This document shows positions 26,901-41,559 of a stretch of DNA of 64,000 bases, piece after piece. The first letter of the stretch is position 1; each line of letters begins with the position of its first letter. The notes beneath the pieces were generated by a model. That model was not told where the DNA came from and did not search any database. It worked only from the letters and a program-made list of their open reading frames with translations. A program made the position numbers and the translations under genes. Source of the stretch: Pelargonium tetragonum. Lineage: Eukaryota > Streptophyta > Magnoliopsida > Geraniales > Geraniaceae. The stretch spans positions 124,001 to 188,000 of the forward strand of contig JAYMTL010000006.1 in assembly GCA_036897445.1 (NCBI GenBank), in the 5' to 3' direction.

Positions 26901-29087
26901 AAATCAAAGTCTAAGTTTTACTTAATCCTGTAGAGTTATCTTTTTTCTTTATGGTATTAAAACAAAGGAGTCCCGAAGCAGTGCTATTGCGCTTATATCA
27001 TTCTACTGAAAATTACAAGAACTTAGTGTATACTCCTTATGGGTTTATTTCTAACCTTATTTTGGCAGGCTTTTGAAGTATTACATTCCCTTACTTACTA
27101 CTTACACAACTAAACTCTTAGTAAATAAAGGAGAACCCTACTTGCATTTTGAAATAGACCGCTTTAGCGAATGTATTGCTTTGACTTGATTGAAAAGGAC
27201 AATGCACCGGGGGTTTGCTTGATTCAGACTAGCAAGTATAAGGTTCTGTATTTGCTAAGTTGAGGAATTTCCATTAACTTAACTATATCTTACCATAACT
27301 CTGGATGCTTGTAGAAAACTTCAACAGGGCGCGGGAAGTACCTAATTAGCAGAATGAACTTTCCAGGGGTTTTATAAAAAAGCAACCTTGAACAAATTAA
27401 GGGAATAAAGACTTTTATCTTGTCTAGGGTATCCCAAATATCTTTTGGTTTCTATTAAGCCCTGCTACTTTAGTAAAGCCGGTATAACTCGGTAAGAGAG
27501 TTTTGCTTCTTAGTCATATAGTGGACTCGTTTTATCTCAAATTACCTTATAAAATAAAGAATTAAAAATAGAGGACTTTTTATAGATAGTAGTACTTAAC
27601 TTAATTTAGAGAAACTCACCAACCAAATAGAAAGAGTTGGAATATAGGAGCAGTAGACAAAAGCATAAAGTAAAAACTAGTTCAATTTTGTATTATAATA
27701 AAACTTTTTATGGAATAGAAGAATGTCTAGAATAAAGATTAGACACTATCAAAGAACTAAAAGTTACAGTTGTTACCTATGGGTTTTCAAGGAGACGCTT
27801 TGTTTCATTTAGAGTAAAAAAAGAATTGGGTATTGTAACTTTCTGTAGGTAGTAGCTTTTTGTCTTTAATTTATAGACCTATAAGTTTGTTTTATCTAAG
27901 AGCTACATTCCTAATATTTAGGGGTTTTCTACTTTTGAAACCTATGTTAACACTCTTGAATAAAGAAAATCTCTAGGTTTACCCGCGAGTTTGCAGAATC
28001 GATTAGATCTATTAGTGACCCAACACCAATATTACCTAAATTCTCTTCCATAGAAAACTTCTGTACAATACAAGAAATTTCAAAGAGTCTCTAAGTCTTT
28101 TTTAGACTCTATTAGATATCCGTAACAAAGTAATATCAGAAGTCAAAATACAATCCCGAGTCCTTTTATCTTTATTCAAGAGCTACTCCGTGTTTACTTA
28201 CACGAAGGATTTTGTAATGAAAATCGCGTAATGTTAAAGCAAAAAGTTATAGTTATAAAAAGGATTAACCAAAAGTACGGCTATTTATAAGGTAGCTGCC
28301 CACACTCGAGCCTAATTTAAGTGTTAAGCAAAGCTAAACCTACTTCTCTGAAATATTAGCCCCTGCAGCTCTCTTTAAACTTTAAAACTTCAAAAATCGA
28401 ATGTAAGTTACAAGGTCTTGCATTATGCTTATTCAAATTAGCACCCTAATTTTTAGGAGTTACTTTTCTGATATTATTAAAAGGGGAGTGAAGCATTAGA
28501 AATCTCCTTGCGTTAACAAGTCCTATATACTATAATTATCCTAAGTTAGTTCCAGGACTCATTAGAAATCCCATATCACAAGGGAGGCCCGAACAACTAA
28601 TATTAAAAATTTATTGGGCTTAACTTACATCTATAAACTTAAAAAACTACAGCTCGTAAATTAAAGAATCCAGACTTAGCTGTATACTTTCTACTTTATT
28701 AAGCCCTATAACCTGCCTATAAGCTAAGAAGCTTCTGCTGTTTAATTAAGATTTTTATGCTGTATTAAATAGAATAAGGCTATCTTCTGAAGAACCGGTT
28801 TTTAGCAAAAGGGGGAACAAGTACCATAAGTTTAGACTGCGGACTACTAGGAAGTCCTCTCAAAATCTAGTGTATAGTATAAAGGACATTCTAGAGAGTA
28901 ACTTCGGGGTTATCTGGTTTAATCCCCAACCCGTCGTTAGTCTTTTTTCCTTTTGTCAATTTTCGTAGGATCCAGATAAGTATCTAACAGCAGTATCTTT
29001 ACTTTCGAAGTTTTTGGTTGCAATTGCGCTGACTTTTGAAGAGAGCCGTGTTCTATAAATTAGAAGCTTTTTAAAAAGGTAACCCCT

Positions 29088-29098
29088 TATATATATAT
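29088..29098. repeat. TA dinucleotide microsatellite
   Basis: Five and a half alternating TA units between a CCCC run and TAGTATTAG. Confidence 0.8.
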
Positions 29099-30379
29099 TA
29101 GTATTAGTACCAAGAGATCCTTTTGGTATCCTAAAAGTCCTGTAAAGTCTACTACTAATGAGCTGAGGAAGGCCCTGCTAAAACTTAGACTAGATTCTGG
29201 TGTTATGCTAAACAGAGTTACTGCGCAACAAATGGATCCCAATTACTTAAGGGTATTCCCAAAGACCCAGGTTCGGGTGCGACTGCTTTTTATTTACAAT
29301 TTTAACCGGGACAAATCCAAACTATAATGGTAACCTAAAAAAACCTTTTGATAACCCGGGATAGGCGGCCCCTCTATATGAAACTCAACCTTGAGGAGTT
29401 CCCTTAAGAAAAGTGGGGTTTATCTATTAATCAATTAAATACTAGGAGTTGATTCGAACCTTTGGGTTCCTCTTAGGTTACAGCAAGGTTTTATTCTATA
29501 TAAGCGATTCTTAGTTTCAATGCACATTACTTTATAAAGACTCCTCCGTAAAGGACTTTTCAAACACAAATTAGGGCTTATGCTTATAGGATATAAGAAT
29601 TCCCAGCCACTTCCGGCGCTGAGGGTGATACTAAGTTTCTAGTGCCTTGAAAATATATATTAGTAAGAATTTAACGAAAGCTTTGACTTTTGGAGATAAC
29701 TGAAATTAGGCAGGGCCTTTGCATTCTTAAATATCTTTTATTTCGTTTTTCTAACCACTTGGAAAAAACCAGAATCCCTTTTAAACTTCTCCGTATGCTA
29801 AGATTTATACCCATAATAAAAAGTTAAGACTCGAAAACTTATAGAAACAAAGCTTTAACCTTTAACTCCTGACTCTATTTACTGGAAGCACATGCATTAC
29901 TTTAGCTTCAGTTCCCCAAGCATCTTAACCAGAATCAGGAATACAAGAGTTCTAATCCCGTAACACTATTCTAAATAAAACTAAGAAAGATAGAAACCTA
30001 TCTCTATATCTTACTCTCTATCTTTTTAGCTAGAACTTTACCAGGAAGCCTTGCTTTATAGCTACTTAGTTTAACCCCTCTCCTTATTTTTACCAACTCC
30101 CAATCTAACAAGCTAGCTTTCTATAGTCTTGCTCCTCGTTAACTAGCTCTAGGATCCCACCTTGAGGAAATGCGGGATAGTATAATAGTTGCTTCCCTTA
30201 TTACTTATTAACTTTAACCAGAAACACCAAGCTCCTATCTTTTAACTAATGAATATTCTTACTTGTTAGGAGTTCCTGTCAGTATACTTACTCTTTCCCT
30301 AAACTCTAAATGATACCTTTTAAGTAAAAAGTTTCTGGTAAAAACAAGATAGAATCTCGTCTTTACAAATAGGTGGCAC

Positions 30380-30419
30380 GACCGAACTAAAAAAGACTTT
30401 ATCTCTGTGGAGTTCGGTC
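30380..30419. repeat. inverted repeat GACCGAACT/AGTTCGGTC
   Basis: GACCGAACT at 30380-30388 and its perfect reverse complement AGTTCGGTC at 30411-30419 enclose a 22-base loop. Nine uninterrupted pairs, five of them G-C, make a plausible stem-loop in RNA. There is no adjacent gene, and the function cannot be inferred. Confidence 0.7.
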
Positions 30420-33400
30420 ACTGGGCCTAGCTTTGATTTTATAAGCTCTTGTAGCTCTTTACTATTCTAAGAAAAACTTTAAGTTTACTCGAGGTCTTCT
30501 ATTTTGATATAGCACAAGTTCTTTTTCTATTAAGCTTTATTTAGTATGCCGCTGCCTTTATTCCAAAATTCTTTAGTGCATACAGTTAAATTTCTGAAGT
30601 TGACCCGCGAAAAAGCTTCCAAGAGTATCCTGTATTTATAATATCTTAAACAAGGTTGCCGCAAAAACCTTTTTTATTAAACTGTTGCTATTTAAATAAA
30701 GGCTTAGAGTTCCTCAAAAATCCTATATATCAAATAAAAACAAGAACAGGGCTCGCGTGTGTCATAGGATCTATAAGAATTTTTGCCCTTTTATTAGGAA
30801 AAAGATACTATAACTATTCCCTTAAACTCTTTTTTGGAGTACTACAAGGACTTAATTTAAGCTATCTATTTTCCCACTTTCCACATTTTTATTGCGGTCG
30901 CCTACTAGGTTCTCGGATAAAGGACTGCTTTTAGCTTGGTACAGCGAATCCTGGAGGTTAGCTACGGCTCTCTCTTTTCTAGAATGTTCTTTAGAAGAGA
31001 ATTCTAAAGATTGAACTGTAGAACAAAACAGGTTGACTTTAGGAGAGGAGGCCTCAATTAATAAAAAGTCTGTTGTAGTGTAAGATTAAATTAAGGGTTT
31101 ATGGGATTCTGTGCCGCAAGGATACCACCTATAATTAAAGTATGCTGACTTTATTCTTTATTAACTTCGTTTCCTTTGCTTTTTACAAGAATGTTTAGCT
31201 AGGATTTTCCTTAAGAAAAGCATAAAAAGGGGTTCCCATACGGTCATACTGTCAGTTACTTAAAAAAACTCTTGCCTGTTTAGCGAAATTTTGTTGTATA
31301 TTCTCCTAGGCTGCAAGATACTTAGGTTTTGGGTTACATATAAATAAAGCTTTAGTATAAACCGAGTTCCCCGTAGAGACTTCTCAATTGACATAAATGA
31401 GAGTAAAACAGGACAATATTATAATATAGAGTTCAAGTCCTCTTTGACCTGGGCGGGCCCATTTTGGGCTAAGAAAGGGCTTTCATTTACGGGAGAGGTT
31501 TATAAAGTGAAAAATCTTGATATAATATATCAGAAGTATATCCCGAACAAGTCTCGCAATCTCCTAATTTTTGAGGGATAGCTTCTGATTCAAGTCCCCT
31601 TAAACATCCATAGATTGGTGCGCTTTTATAATACTGGTTATACTCTTGGCTATCACGTAATTAATTGTAAATCTTAAAACAATGAAATGCCTTTTACTAA
31701 GCCTCAAGGCATATCACTTTTCTACTGTGTAGGAACTAAACACCGGCTCAGGGAAACAAAACTCGAATTGAACAGCTTGCCCTTTTTTTATAATTCTAAG
31801 CTATAGGTCAGAAGTTTTCCTGCGTCGACTTATCTTTTACGTGAGTTTCTTTCATCAAGCAGTTGCTATTAGTAAAGAGTTATAACTCTATTTCGGGGGT
31901 ACTTGGGTTAGCACGGAGTTCCCTTTCTCACATATCTATACTGTTCGGTAACCTTGTAAGAGCCCTTAATTAGTAATTATCAGCTCTTACTTACTTTGCC
32001 TTCATTACACAACTACTGTTTTGCAAAGGAATCCTACCATAGAGTGATTGCGGAATGTTAGCTTATATTAAATTGGTATACATGATTTTCTAGTCTTTTT
32101 TCCCTCCTAAAGGGAACCCAGGAACACCCCTTATTCCCTTATTATTCTTTTATTCTGTAACTCGTCATTTTTTTACTTAAAAATAGACTACTAAATTAGA
32201 AACCCTTTCTTTTTATAGGAGAAAATTCCCTGCGTGAAGTCGTGCAGCAGTATACTTATTTAGAACTAGAACACAATAGACTCCGTGTTATACCCACTCC
32301 TTTTTAATTGTATCTCTCGAATGAAGTACTACTTTTATGGTTATGGTAACAACAAAACAAGAATGAACTACTCTATTTAAGTGATTCTAGACTTTTAGGG
32401 GTTTGGGCAAGTTAACCCCAGGTTTTTCGTATTATCAAGAATCAAGTAGCCTACACGAATTTCTTATCTAGCAGGAGATTCACACTTTCGCGAGTCCCTA
32501 ATTAAGGAGTTGCTTTCTGGTCTAGGTGTTCTCGGCGTGTCACTAATCCGCTCGATTTAAATAAAATTTTAATAGAAGATATCCTTACCAAAGGAAGTTA
32601 GCCGAGCAAGGCTAAAGTTTGGTAGAGTTTGAATTTCTACAGAACGAGCCAAAACTTGTATTGTTAGGCAGGCCTCTCTATTTAATTAAGTTTACTGTAG
32701 ATCTTATATCTGAAAAGTAATCCCTTTATTTTATAAGGGATGAAGAAGATGAAGGAAGCGCTTAAATACAAATTAGGAAAAGCTTTTTATGAGGCCAAGC
32801 GAGAGTTTGAAACAATTATTATAATTATATAGACTTTTACGATCCTCTTATTTAGACTCTTTTTACAATACATAGTTAAGATACCCGCGTGCAAGTACAA
32901 CCCCTCTGAGTTTCTTAGGGGTGCTTTCATCGATAAAAAAAGGGAAAACATACTAAGTAGGTGTTACATCAAAATCAAGTCTAAAGTCTCGGAGGCTGTA
33001 CGAAAAGCGACGCTCAAGTGTTTAATATTAAGTTTTTCCTTTGGATTTATGAGATGCTCCGGGTTTTGCCTTATGTACTATGACTTCAGTTAGACCGAGG
33101 TAGCAAAGCTAATTATTGTACAAGCCTTTGACTCTGCCTTAAGGTAACAAGCCGTTATTAGAAAAAGGAATAGATAAGGGAACTTCGAGAGACTCCACTA
33201 TAATAAATCACTCCCGGGTGGATTAAAACTAGACTCTTAATAATACATAAAGGGTTTTAGTTTACTCCTTGGAACTGGCACCCAGGAGATTGTGGGATAC
33301 TGGTAATAAAGAAGTATGCTGTAGAGAATTTTTAAATAAAATTTTCACCAATAGAGCTAATATCTATTATACAAAGAAGTAGGACCTGAGAGCTTGTTAT

Positions 33401-36400
33401 ATAAAGTTAGGTCTTATTCATTCCCATCTGTTTTCACTAATAAAAGGCTTTCTCTAGCCGTAAACTACGGTAAATCTTCAAAATGTAGAATCGTCTTAAC
33501 TTAAGCTGCCCAAGACAAAGGAAACCCCCTTATCAGTATCACAAATCTGGTTGTTTCAGAGGCACTTTAAAAAGTAACTTCCTGGGGTCAAGTACAAACT
33601 TTTTTAGAGGCGGATATAAACCCCTTTTTTGAATTCAAAATTGACCTCACTACTCGTTACATCAAAAGAGCATCCTATTTATATTTAAGCTTACTGATTC
33701 AAGACTATAACGCAAATTGAACTGCTGATCTGGAAGCCGACAGGTTTTGTTCTATTATAAAAAGGAACTCCTTAATACCCGGAATTTACAAAGAATTTAG
33801 GATCTCCTGTTTAGCAATTACGAAAAAATTCGATACATTTGAAGCTTAGATTACACACAGCCTTTTGAAAAGAAAATTCCTTTCTAAAAGGAGAATAAGC
33901 AACCCTTTGCATATAAAGCATATAAATAAAAAATCTTTCATTAAACACTAATTTAGTCATAGTGGTGTTATAACAGGCTACAAGAACAAGATCTAATGTT
34001 AGCCAAGAGGTATCGAGGTATCCATGAATTCCTTATTTTACGATGTCGAGGCGTAAGTTTGACTTGTCTTTTTGTAGGGTATCCTTCTCCTTCAAGGAGG
34101 GGCCAAAGACTTTTATTCAAGAGAAAGCTTGCTGCATCTTGATTTGTTGGCTCTAACCAGGCACGGAAACAAACAGGGCAGGCTGGCTCCTTATAATATA
34201 AAATTTCTTACTAATATTTTGTGTTAATGGGCTCTTCTTGTTGACAGATTTTTCAAGGGCAAAGAGTCCCTTTTCAGATAGTGGAAAAGAGCTGGCTCTG
34301 GTACTTTTTAAAGTATAGAAGCTTCTTGAAGTACCAACGTATAAAAACAAAGGTTATAGTACGAAATCCCGTTATGATAAAACCCATGTTAGGTTTCTTT
34401 CACATGTTATTTTCTTTTTATTTCCAGGCTTTATAGCTACGGAAGCTTTAAGCAAGTCCTACAAAGGGGGCTCTTGACCTATCTTATTCCTTTGTTCTAA
34501 TGGCCGGATTTGAAACTAACAGGGATTCCCGCGTTGCCTCCTCGGATCCAGTAAGTAGTACTTTTGCATCAATTGCGGATAAATTATTCGCGTTCCCGTA
34601 CCTATCCCACAATAGCGTAGGACATTACCTTATTTTGTACGAGTCACCTCTTTGGAGTTAATGGTTATTGTATACATTCGTTCACTAACACAGGGTTACT
34701 GTATATTTTCTGGAAATGTTTAAAATTAAGGTCTTAAAAAGCACAGTACATGCCAAGATTCTTTAGGGTAAGGGAAATTCTATTTTATATAGTAGCAAGT
34801 GTGGGGACATATCAAGAGGGAGTCCTAACTTATTTCAAACTTTCACAAGGGTTTCTTAATCTGTTAGCTTTGTAGAAGGTTAGGAAAATGCGTGTACTTT
34901 GACTTGTATTCCGTATAACAGGGGGTGTCTCAAGAAACGGAATATGCTTTTTAGGAGTGTTTCTGCGCGCTCTGTAGTAGCCTCTTTACCTAACCTATTT
35001 TGAACAGAAGTTCCCAGTATCCTCTTATGCATTTTCTTTCCTATATTTTCATTTTTTGCCTTTAACGGAAATTTCTGGTATTTTATTATATAATACATTT
35101 TTTAAACAAATACTTTACCACTTTACCAAAAGACTTGGGATTATATCCAGTTTAGTAAAGTACTATCAAACCTCTTTTTTGAGGCATAACCCAAAAATCG
35201 GGGGAAGTTTTTCTAATTACACGCAAACGCATATGCTAGCTATTTGCCAAGCAAAGAAACCCTCTTTTCCTAAGCTATGCATAGATTTTTTATCCTACAT
35301 TTATTACTTTCTTGTAGACATGGATTCTTTTTTGAATAGAAAAGAGCTCTTAACACAAAGAGATTCCATAGCAAATTTTATAGACTAAATGTTGGAGCCC
35401 CTTTATTATTAGGACTAAAAGAAAGAGCCTGTATCTCATCTGGGAAAGCTTATAATCTTGTTTTAGAACGAAATTTTTAGAAGAGTTTCTATTATACTTT
35501 TAGAGAGCTTTCATAACTTCAATTTCAGGACACATTATTTGATAAAACCCCAGTCCGACTTGCTACGAATAACGACTAACTCAGCGATTAAATAGAAAGT
35601 CAAACCCGGGTTAAAAGTTTTTCTCTCACTTGGCGGTAGCTGATTCAAAAACCCCTTCCAAGTAGGCCCGCTTTAGCTTTCAGTTTTTATACCACAAAAT
35701 TATAGAACATATCAGAGCCTTTTGAAAAGGTGGGTCGCCCGGGGTTTGAACTTACTTATAATTTAAAGGCTCTACTCTATACACCCTTACTAAAGGAGGA
35801 GTTGAACTTACTGACTAGTCAGAATACTTAGTAACTTTCTTGAAAACTTAATGTACTTCAGAGTGCTCTAGAGTCTTGCTTTAACTTCACCTACTTTTAC
35901 TCTGTAATTCTTTATTCCTAAAAAACTCCCTCAGTCCCACGCTCTTGTAAAACTGGGTATTCCCCAGATACACCTTTATGAAAACAAGGTACCAACTGCT
36001 TCTAGAATTCAGTCAAAGGGGCCCTTCGATTATTTACTTTATTATATCTTAAAGCTATCCTTTACGCCAACCCTCTCTCAATTGATAGGAACATAGAATG
36101 ATTAAAAAAGTTTACTAAAGATTTTTAATCTATGCTTCGTTACTATATTTACTACAACTTGTACCTAAATTATATAAATTGAAGCTCTATAGAATAAAAA
36201 TGCCTTCTAGTTTTAAGAGCACATCTCCTTGGAATGAAAAAGTGGAAGTGACCCGCGCAATCCAGTTTTATGTAAGTCTTTGAAGTAGGTGCGTTATAGC
36301 TGCTTAAATACAAAAGTATACTAAAAGGGGCCGGGATACTAGGGAACTTGGGATTTGCTTAATACAAATTAAGAAATTAGAGCCTTTAATAAAGTCATAA

Positions 36401-37125
36401 GTTAGTTACTTACAGACCCTTAGGTTACTTTTTTGTACAATTACGATTCTATTTTTATTATAGGGTGCCCTTTAGGGACATAAAAGAAATAGTAAAGTAT
36501 CCAGTAGAGCTTTTTTTGAAAACAAAAATAAGGTAAGGGTAGCTTATTCTTTTTGAAAGGAGCAAAAACTTTGTGGAACAGGGCAATTCTGGATAAGATT
36601 TTAAAGAGAAAGAGCTCCATTATTCAGTGAATTAGTCTAAATCTAATATTATACTTGAAACTATACCTAAGAGATAAGGTCGCGGGCTAGAGTAAAAGGT
36701 CAACTCCTGATTTCAAAATGTAGGTTTAAGTTCAGTTAGATAAAATTTGTACAACATCGCATGGATTTAGGGGAGTACCTAGTATAATATCTTTCCTAAA
36801 TCTCTGAATAGAAAGTCCTGTATACTAGGATTTTCTCACCGCATTTTTTGCCTGGAAACAGTTCAAATCTTATATTTGAATACTTATTTTCGTTATATAT
36901 TTAATGCAACTCTCTCGGTAAGGTTTTAACGATATATCCCATTTGTAGATAGGGTTTTTACTTAATTCACAAATTGAAAGTAGGAATGCTAATAAAAGAA
37001 AAAACGAGCTATTCTCTATTCCAAAGCAAAGAGCCAGGCATTTAATTAAGTTCAAATGAATAGTTCCAATCATGGAATAAAAACTAAAATGAAACGAAAC
37101 CCGTATAAAAAAAGTAATGATAACA

Positions 37126-37140
37126 TTAATTACATTACCT
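37126..37140 (+). repeat. dispersed 15-base motif, copy c (exact)
   Basis: Exact TTAATTACATTACCT, 91 bases before the ATG of the weak candidate frame at 37232-37498. That position would suit an upstream signal, but other copies have no such frame behind them. Confidence 0.85.
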
Positions 37141-37231
37141 TAACAACGAACCCAAGTGTTCTTAACATTAGAGAGGCTTGCTAGTATTGGAATTCTACGC
37201 CCGCTTCTGAAATCTCAGTAAAAATTTTTTT

Positions 37232-37498
37232 ATGACACTCATACATCTTCTAAATTTAGGAAAGATTATTGGGTTAACTAGAGTTGAACCTAATGACTCT
37301 AGGGTCTCCCAGACGGGCATCTATATTCTTCATTCAGCAAACATATTAAGAAAAAAGACTAGGCATAGGTCGAATCTAAATAAACAAATGGGTTTGATTT
37401 TCAGATCAGAGGGGGTACTACAGATTTATATAATGATAGGCAAAATCCTTCTTTCGGAGCATTATAAAATAAAAAGAAAATGTCTGTCATTGTCATAA
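37232..37498 (+). CDS. possible small protein, unrecognised
   Basis: An ATG frame of 88 codons beginning MTLIHLLNLGKIIGLTRVEP. It has a mixed, protein-like composition, a basic middle (KKTRHRSNLNKQ near residues 41-52) and a hydrophobic patch near residues 64-74. No family is recognised and no ribosome-binding site is evident; an A-rich and T-rich run lies just before the start. Its length is within chance expectation for this sequence. The only contextual point in its favour is the motif copy about 90 bases upstream. Confidence 0.18.
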   Translation: MTLIHLLNLGKIIGLTRVEPNDSRVSQTGIYILHSANILRKKTRHRSNLNKQMGLIFRSEGVLQIYIMIGKILLSEHYKIKRKCLSLS

Positions 37499-40400
37499 TT
37501 TTAATTAGGGCAGGGACAAGAAAAGTCTGGAAAGAACTCACCTAAGAGATGTTACTCTATGAGATGAGGTAGCTTGAGTTCCCTATACTTATAAGCTATA
37601 ATTTCTATTTATTGAATTAATAAGCAAGCTGCAGTACACTAAAAAGGGACTCCTGCTAAAAAAGAAAAGAGTTTTTCATTGGGCTTGGCAGCTAGAGAGC
37701 TCAGAGCTCCAGGGTTATATTACGTATGGGTTCGAATAAAGTAGCTGTTATTACTAATATAGTCTAATGCAAGTGAAACCTCTAAAAAAGAATGAATTAA
37801 GGTTAATCTAAATCCAAGTTCTGAATTTTTCTAGGAAAATCAATAGAATAAAAAGAAAGATAGAGCTCTTATTAAATTAAAAGATCCTTATACATCTCCC
37901 TTATCTTGTGCAGGCTTTAATATACTTAAATTTTTAGTATATAACTCTCTCTGACTGAACAACTCTTCCACCGCTAGTAAACGGGTCTCTATACGAAATT
38001 CCTTAATCAAAAAGGTCCAAAGCTCTCCCCTGAGAACATATTACAAGCCCTTTTTCTAGTTCTAGTCAAAATCCCCGGAACCCTTTACTTTTTAAGAAGC
38101 CCTCGATTAACTAAAGCAGCAACCCAATTTTGTAAGGAGTTCTCTATAATCTTTATAAAAGGTGCTCTTTAGTCTCTCCCATTTCCCGAGTACCCCTTAA
38201 AATTTCACTTAGGTAACAACATTAAGGATTTCTTTAGTGGGGTCTGAAACATCAACATTATTTTACTTCGTAAGCTACCCCCTTCTGTTTCTCCCAAGGA
38301 AACCCCCTTATAACAGTAACCAAGGAAGGCCCCTACCTAAAAGGAGCTTAGATTCTTTATCTTTTATCTAGGGTATGGACATTCGGCGAATACACGAAAA
38401 TCTTTAAATACACTTTCCGAGGTTTAAACTTTTACTAGTTACCTTATTATGCAACTTATACGAGAGCCCCTTTTAGTTTGATTGCGAAAACATAAAGCTA
38501 CTCAATATAAAATCTAAAGAGCTTCCTTTAGAGAAGTTTATAGCGTTTTTTTTTTAATTAGTAAGTAAATACTCAGCAAGCTTCAGTCATCTTTCGAGTA
38601 GTTAATACGTAAGCACTAAGGAAATCTATACATCGGAACAGGAGACACTTTGGGTTCTAAAGCTTCGTTTATCAAATTCTTTTTACGGGGGACCCCAGAT
38701 TCAATTAAAAAGCCGGATAAGCACGAAATTGGTTATGTCCCATTGCAGAATTTGTGTCTTTCTTAAGTTTTGTTCAAAAATTAGGAGGTCTTGCACTTAA
38801 AGCGGGTTTCATAAGCCAAAGCTAACTGATGTTCTGCTGCGCGCTTTCTCGATGTAGCTTATGAAGTCAATTTGAGCCTGCATTAGGGGAAATCCTAGTT
38901 GATTTAATACCTAAAGGAGCCTGCATGGACTTTAGGGGTCCAAGATTCTTAAGCTTCCTGGGTTTAGCTTGAATTATTAATAAAAGGCCTAATTTACCCT
39001 TAGTACAAGCAAGAATGATAATTTACTATGAGGACCCTTACCTCAAGTCTATTTTTTTATATAAATGCGGCTTTTCCCAGTTTCGGATTTATGCCACCGA
39101 GTTTAGGTTTGAGTCGGGTTTACGTTTACAAAATAGAAGACAGCCGGCGTTGCTACATTTGAGCCCAGTACTTTAATAGAAAATGTGAATATTAGCTATT
39201 AATGCTGTATACTTAAAAATTTCAGTTCTGGCTCTACAAAGATATCGTCAAGAAACCTAAGGCAGCCCTCAAAGGACTTAAGTAGGTTTTGCTCCAGAAT
39301 ACTTAATTTGTGGATCATTTAAAAAGTGAGGGCTCGCATAGCTACTCCTGCTAATAAGGGGCCTTGCCTTATTTAACATATCTCGCCAGCAAGCTTTTAT
39401 ATGACTAAGTTTTTTAGAAGCAAAAAGAGGGGCTTATCAACTTCCTATTATAATTATAAAAGTTCTCCTCTTGTGACTAAACCTGATGAGATATAAGGGT
39501 TTAATCTAGAAAGAAGGACTTCTTTCGAACTAAAGTTTAGCGAGACAGCTTAAGTAAAGGATTAAGAGAAGTGTTGGTTTCTGAAAACCTGTGTATTTTT
39601 AAAAAAGGGTGCCTTTAAGTCTCAGGAAGCTTACATTAAACATTATTTTAGGGTTTTGCTTTTATTATCGAGTTTATGAACCTTCTATCTTACTGACAAG
39701 GGATAAAAAGAATACAAAAAAAACTTTAGTTATGCTATAATAAGGAGGGTCATAAGAAAGTACAAATTCAACCCGAGAGTAATGCTTTAGTTAGGTACAC
39801 GAGCTTTTGGCTTATAAAAAATTTTCTACATTGTTTTCAGTCATTTAATTAAGTCGTAGGTTCCAAGGCCCTTTTACATTTCTTTTTTACATTAAGTTAC
39901 TCTTTTAGTAAAGCAGATTCCAGGTCCACCCTAATAGAAACGAAAACCCGCTTTATAGTTTTCTTAATCTGGTTCCTCTAGACCGTTGTTAAATTTATAG
40001 TAACTTAATAGGGGAGCCCACTATTTAAAGCCTTGTAACGCAGGTTAAGGGGTTCCCCCATTTTACTTTTGAGCAATTTAACAACTCTTCAATACTTTTA
40101 AGTGACCCATATAAAAAGTAAGTTTCTGGCACAAGTCTTGTAAATGAGAAACCCGTTTAGGTTTATGAGTCTTTCATAAGTTTTATTCAATTAGAATTCT
40201 TGCATTCCTGTGTTACCCGGTTAAAGATTTTTTATTTAAGGGAATTAAGAGAACCGAAGCTAAAGACTGATTTTTTCCTGATCCAGGTTTTAAAGTAGCA
40301 AGTAGCAAGGAAATAGAGAAGTGTATAGGAATTCCTCCTTGTTTAGCTTTGGATCTATAAAGAATTGGGGATATAAAAGGAGGGAATCCGGGTTTCCCAT

Positions 40401-40827
40401 TAAGTTAAGATAGGTTTATTCAGTTCAGAGAAACCCCCGGAATATTATAAAGAAAAGGGAAACTTTTTGGGAAGTTAACGTCAAAGCAATTCTAAAACTA
40501 AAGTTTTAGATGGAGTAAGGAAATTTCCGGTAAATATGTAGAACTAAGAGGTGGGTTTTTCTCTTTACTGTTTCCCAGTTCGTAAGCTTCAGAAGCCTAA
40601 ACCAGGAAGAAACTACCTAGGTTTTTAATATTGTATAAAAAGGAACCTATATTCAAAATCTTAATAGGTATCCCCGGACTTACTAATTTGACTAAAAAGA
40701 TTTAGAGAATCCTTTTAAAATCTAGTATTCACTTAGTAGAAGAATATTTTATTTCCAAGTTACGAGGATCCCGGGTCTCTCTTACTTAAACCCCTAGTTT
40801 AAGCGCATAGATTTTAGGTATCGACGG
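37499..40827. other. gene-free stretch
   Basis: No gene, tRNA or clear repeat. The part around 38000-38350 is pyrimidine-rich on the plus strand. Nothing else stands out. Confidence 0.65.
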
Positions 40828-40842
40828 AGGTAATGTAATTAA
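40828..40842 (-). repeat. dispersed 15-base motif, copy d (exact)
   Basis: The plus strand reads AGGTAATGTAATTAA exactly. It is preceded by a G-rich TCGACGG and followed by TAGG, unlike the other copies. Confidence 0.85.
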
Positions 40843-41559
40843 TAGGTTAAAACAATTTGCTTCAGCCGAGAAAACTCTTGGTTCAAAACGTGGTGTAACC
40901 TTCTTTTTTTGAATTAGTGTAAATACTTTTCTAGGACATTTTTGCAAGGAAAAAGCCCCCTTGACGCAGCTGCTAAACCGAGTCCCCGTCTTCTCTATCT
41001 CCTGAAATCCCTTTCCTTGCTTCCCTTAAGAGACCTATCCCTTTCTATAAAATATTTACTGCAGGTTCTAAAAGGTTAAAAGAAGTCCTTGAATCTATGG
41101 AAATTTCATAGGTTTTTAGTTGACTACCTCCTGGTAGGGGATCCTTATTTTTTACCTTACATTTTTGAAGTGTCCTTTTTCAAGTCGTATTAAACTCTGA
41201 AAGGTTACTTTTAGAGTTCTTTAAGTTGGTTTTAAAGGAGTTTTTAGTGTTCCTTTGATCCCGGGGTTCCAATTCTAAAAAAGAAACAGGGGCGTATTAT
41301 ACTTTGGGACTTGAACTCCTGTATTCTCTTAGTAGCTATTTTCTAATTTATAAGATTCCAACAAGATTCCGAGATTTATACTAATTTATTAACAAAGTTG
41401 GGGCTGCTTGAGAGGCTGATTCAAGAGTTCGACTAACGAGATAGGCCTAGTATAGGGTTTTACAAGAGGGAAAAGATTCTTAAAGGTAATTTGACTATGA
41501 CTTTCCTTGAGTTTTATTAGGTATAGCCGGCACTCATATAAGGGGGGCTTCTTTGCTTG

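Larger units (their letters stand above)
21980..37125. other. long gene-free stretch
   Basis: About 15 kb in which I recognise no gene. Open frames at 23649-23894, 24561-24749, 25006-25251, 25762-25956, 26397-26618, 30656-30934, 34153-34350, 34880-35098, 35056-35388 and 36870-37073 are 62-110 codons. Several start with TTG or other non-ATG codons, and none resembles a known family. The 110-codon frame at 35056-35388 overlaps the 72-codon frame at 34880-35098 on the other strand, so at most one of the two can be real. TA repeats at 23957-23969 and 29088-29098 and the inverted repeat at 30380-30419 are the only structures I can support. Confidence 0.6.
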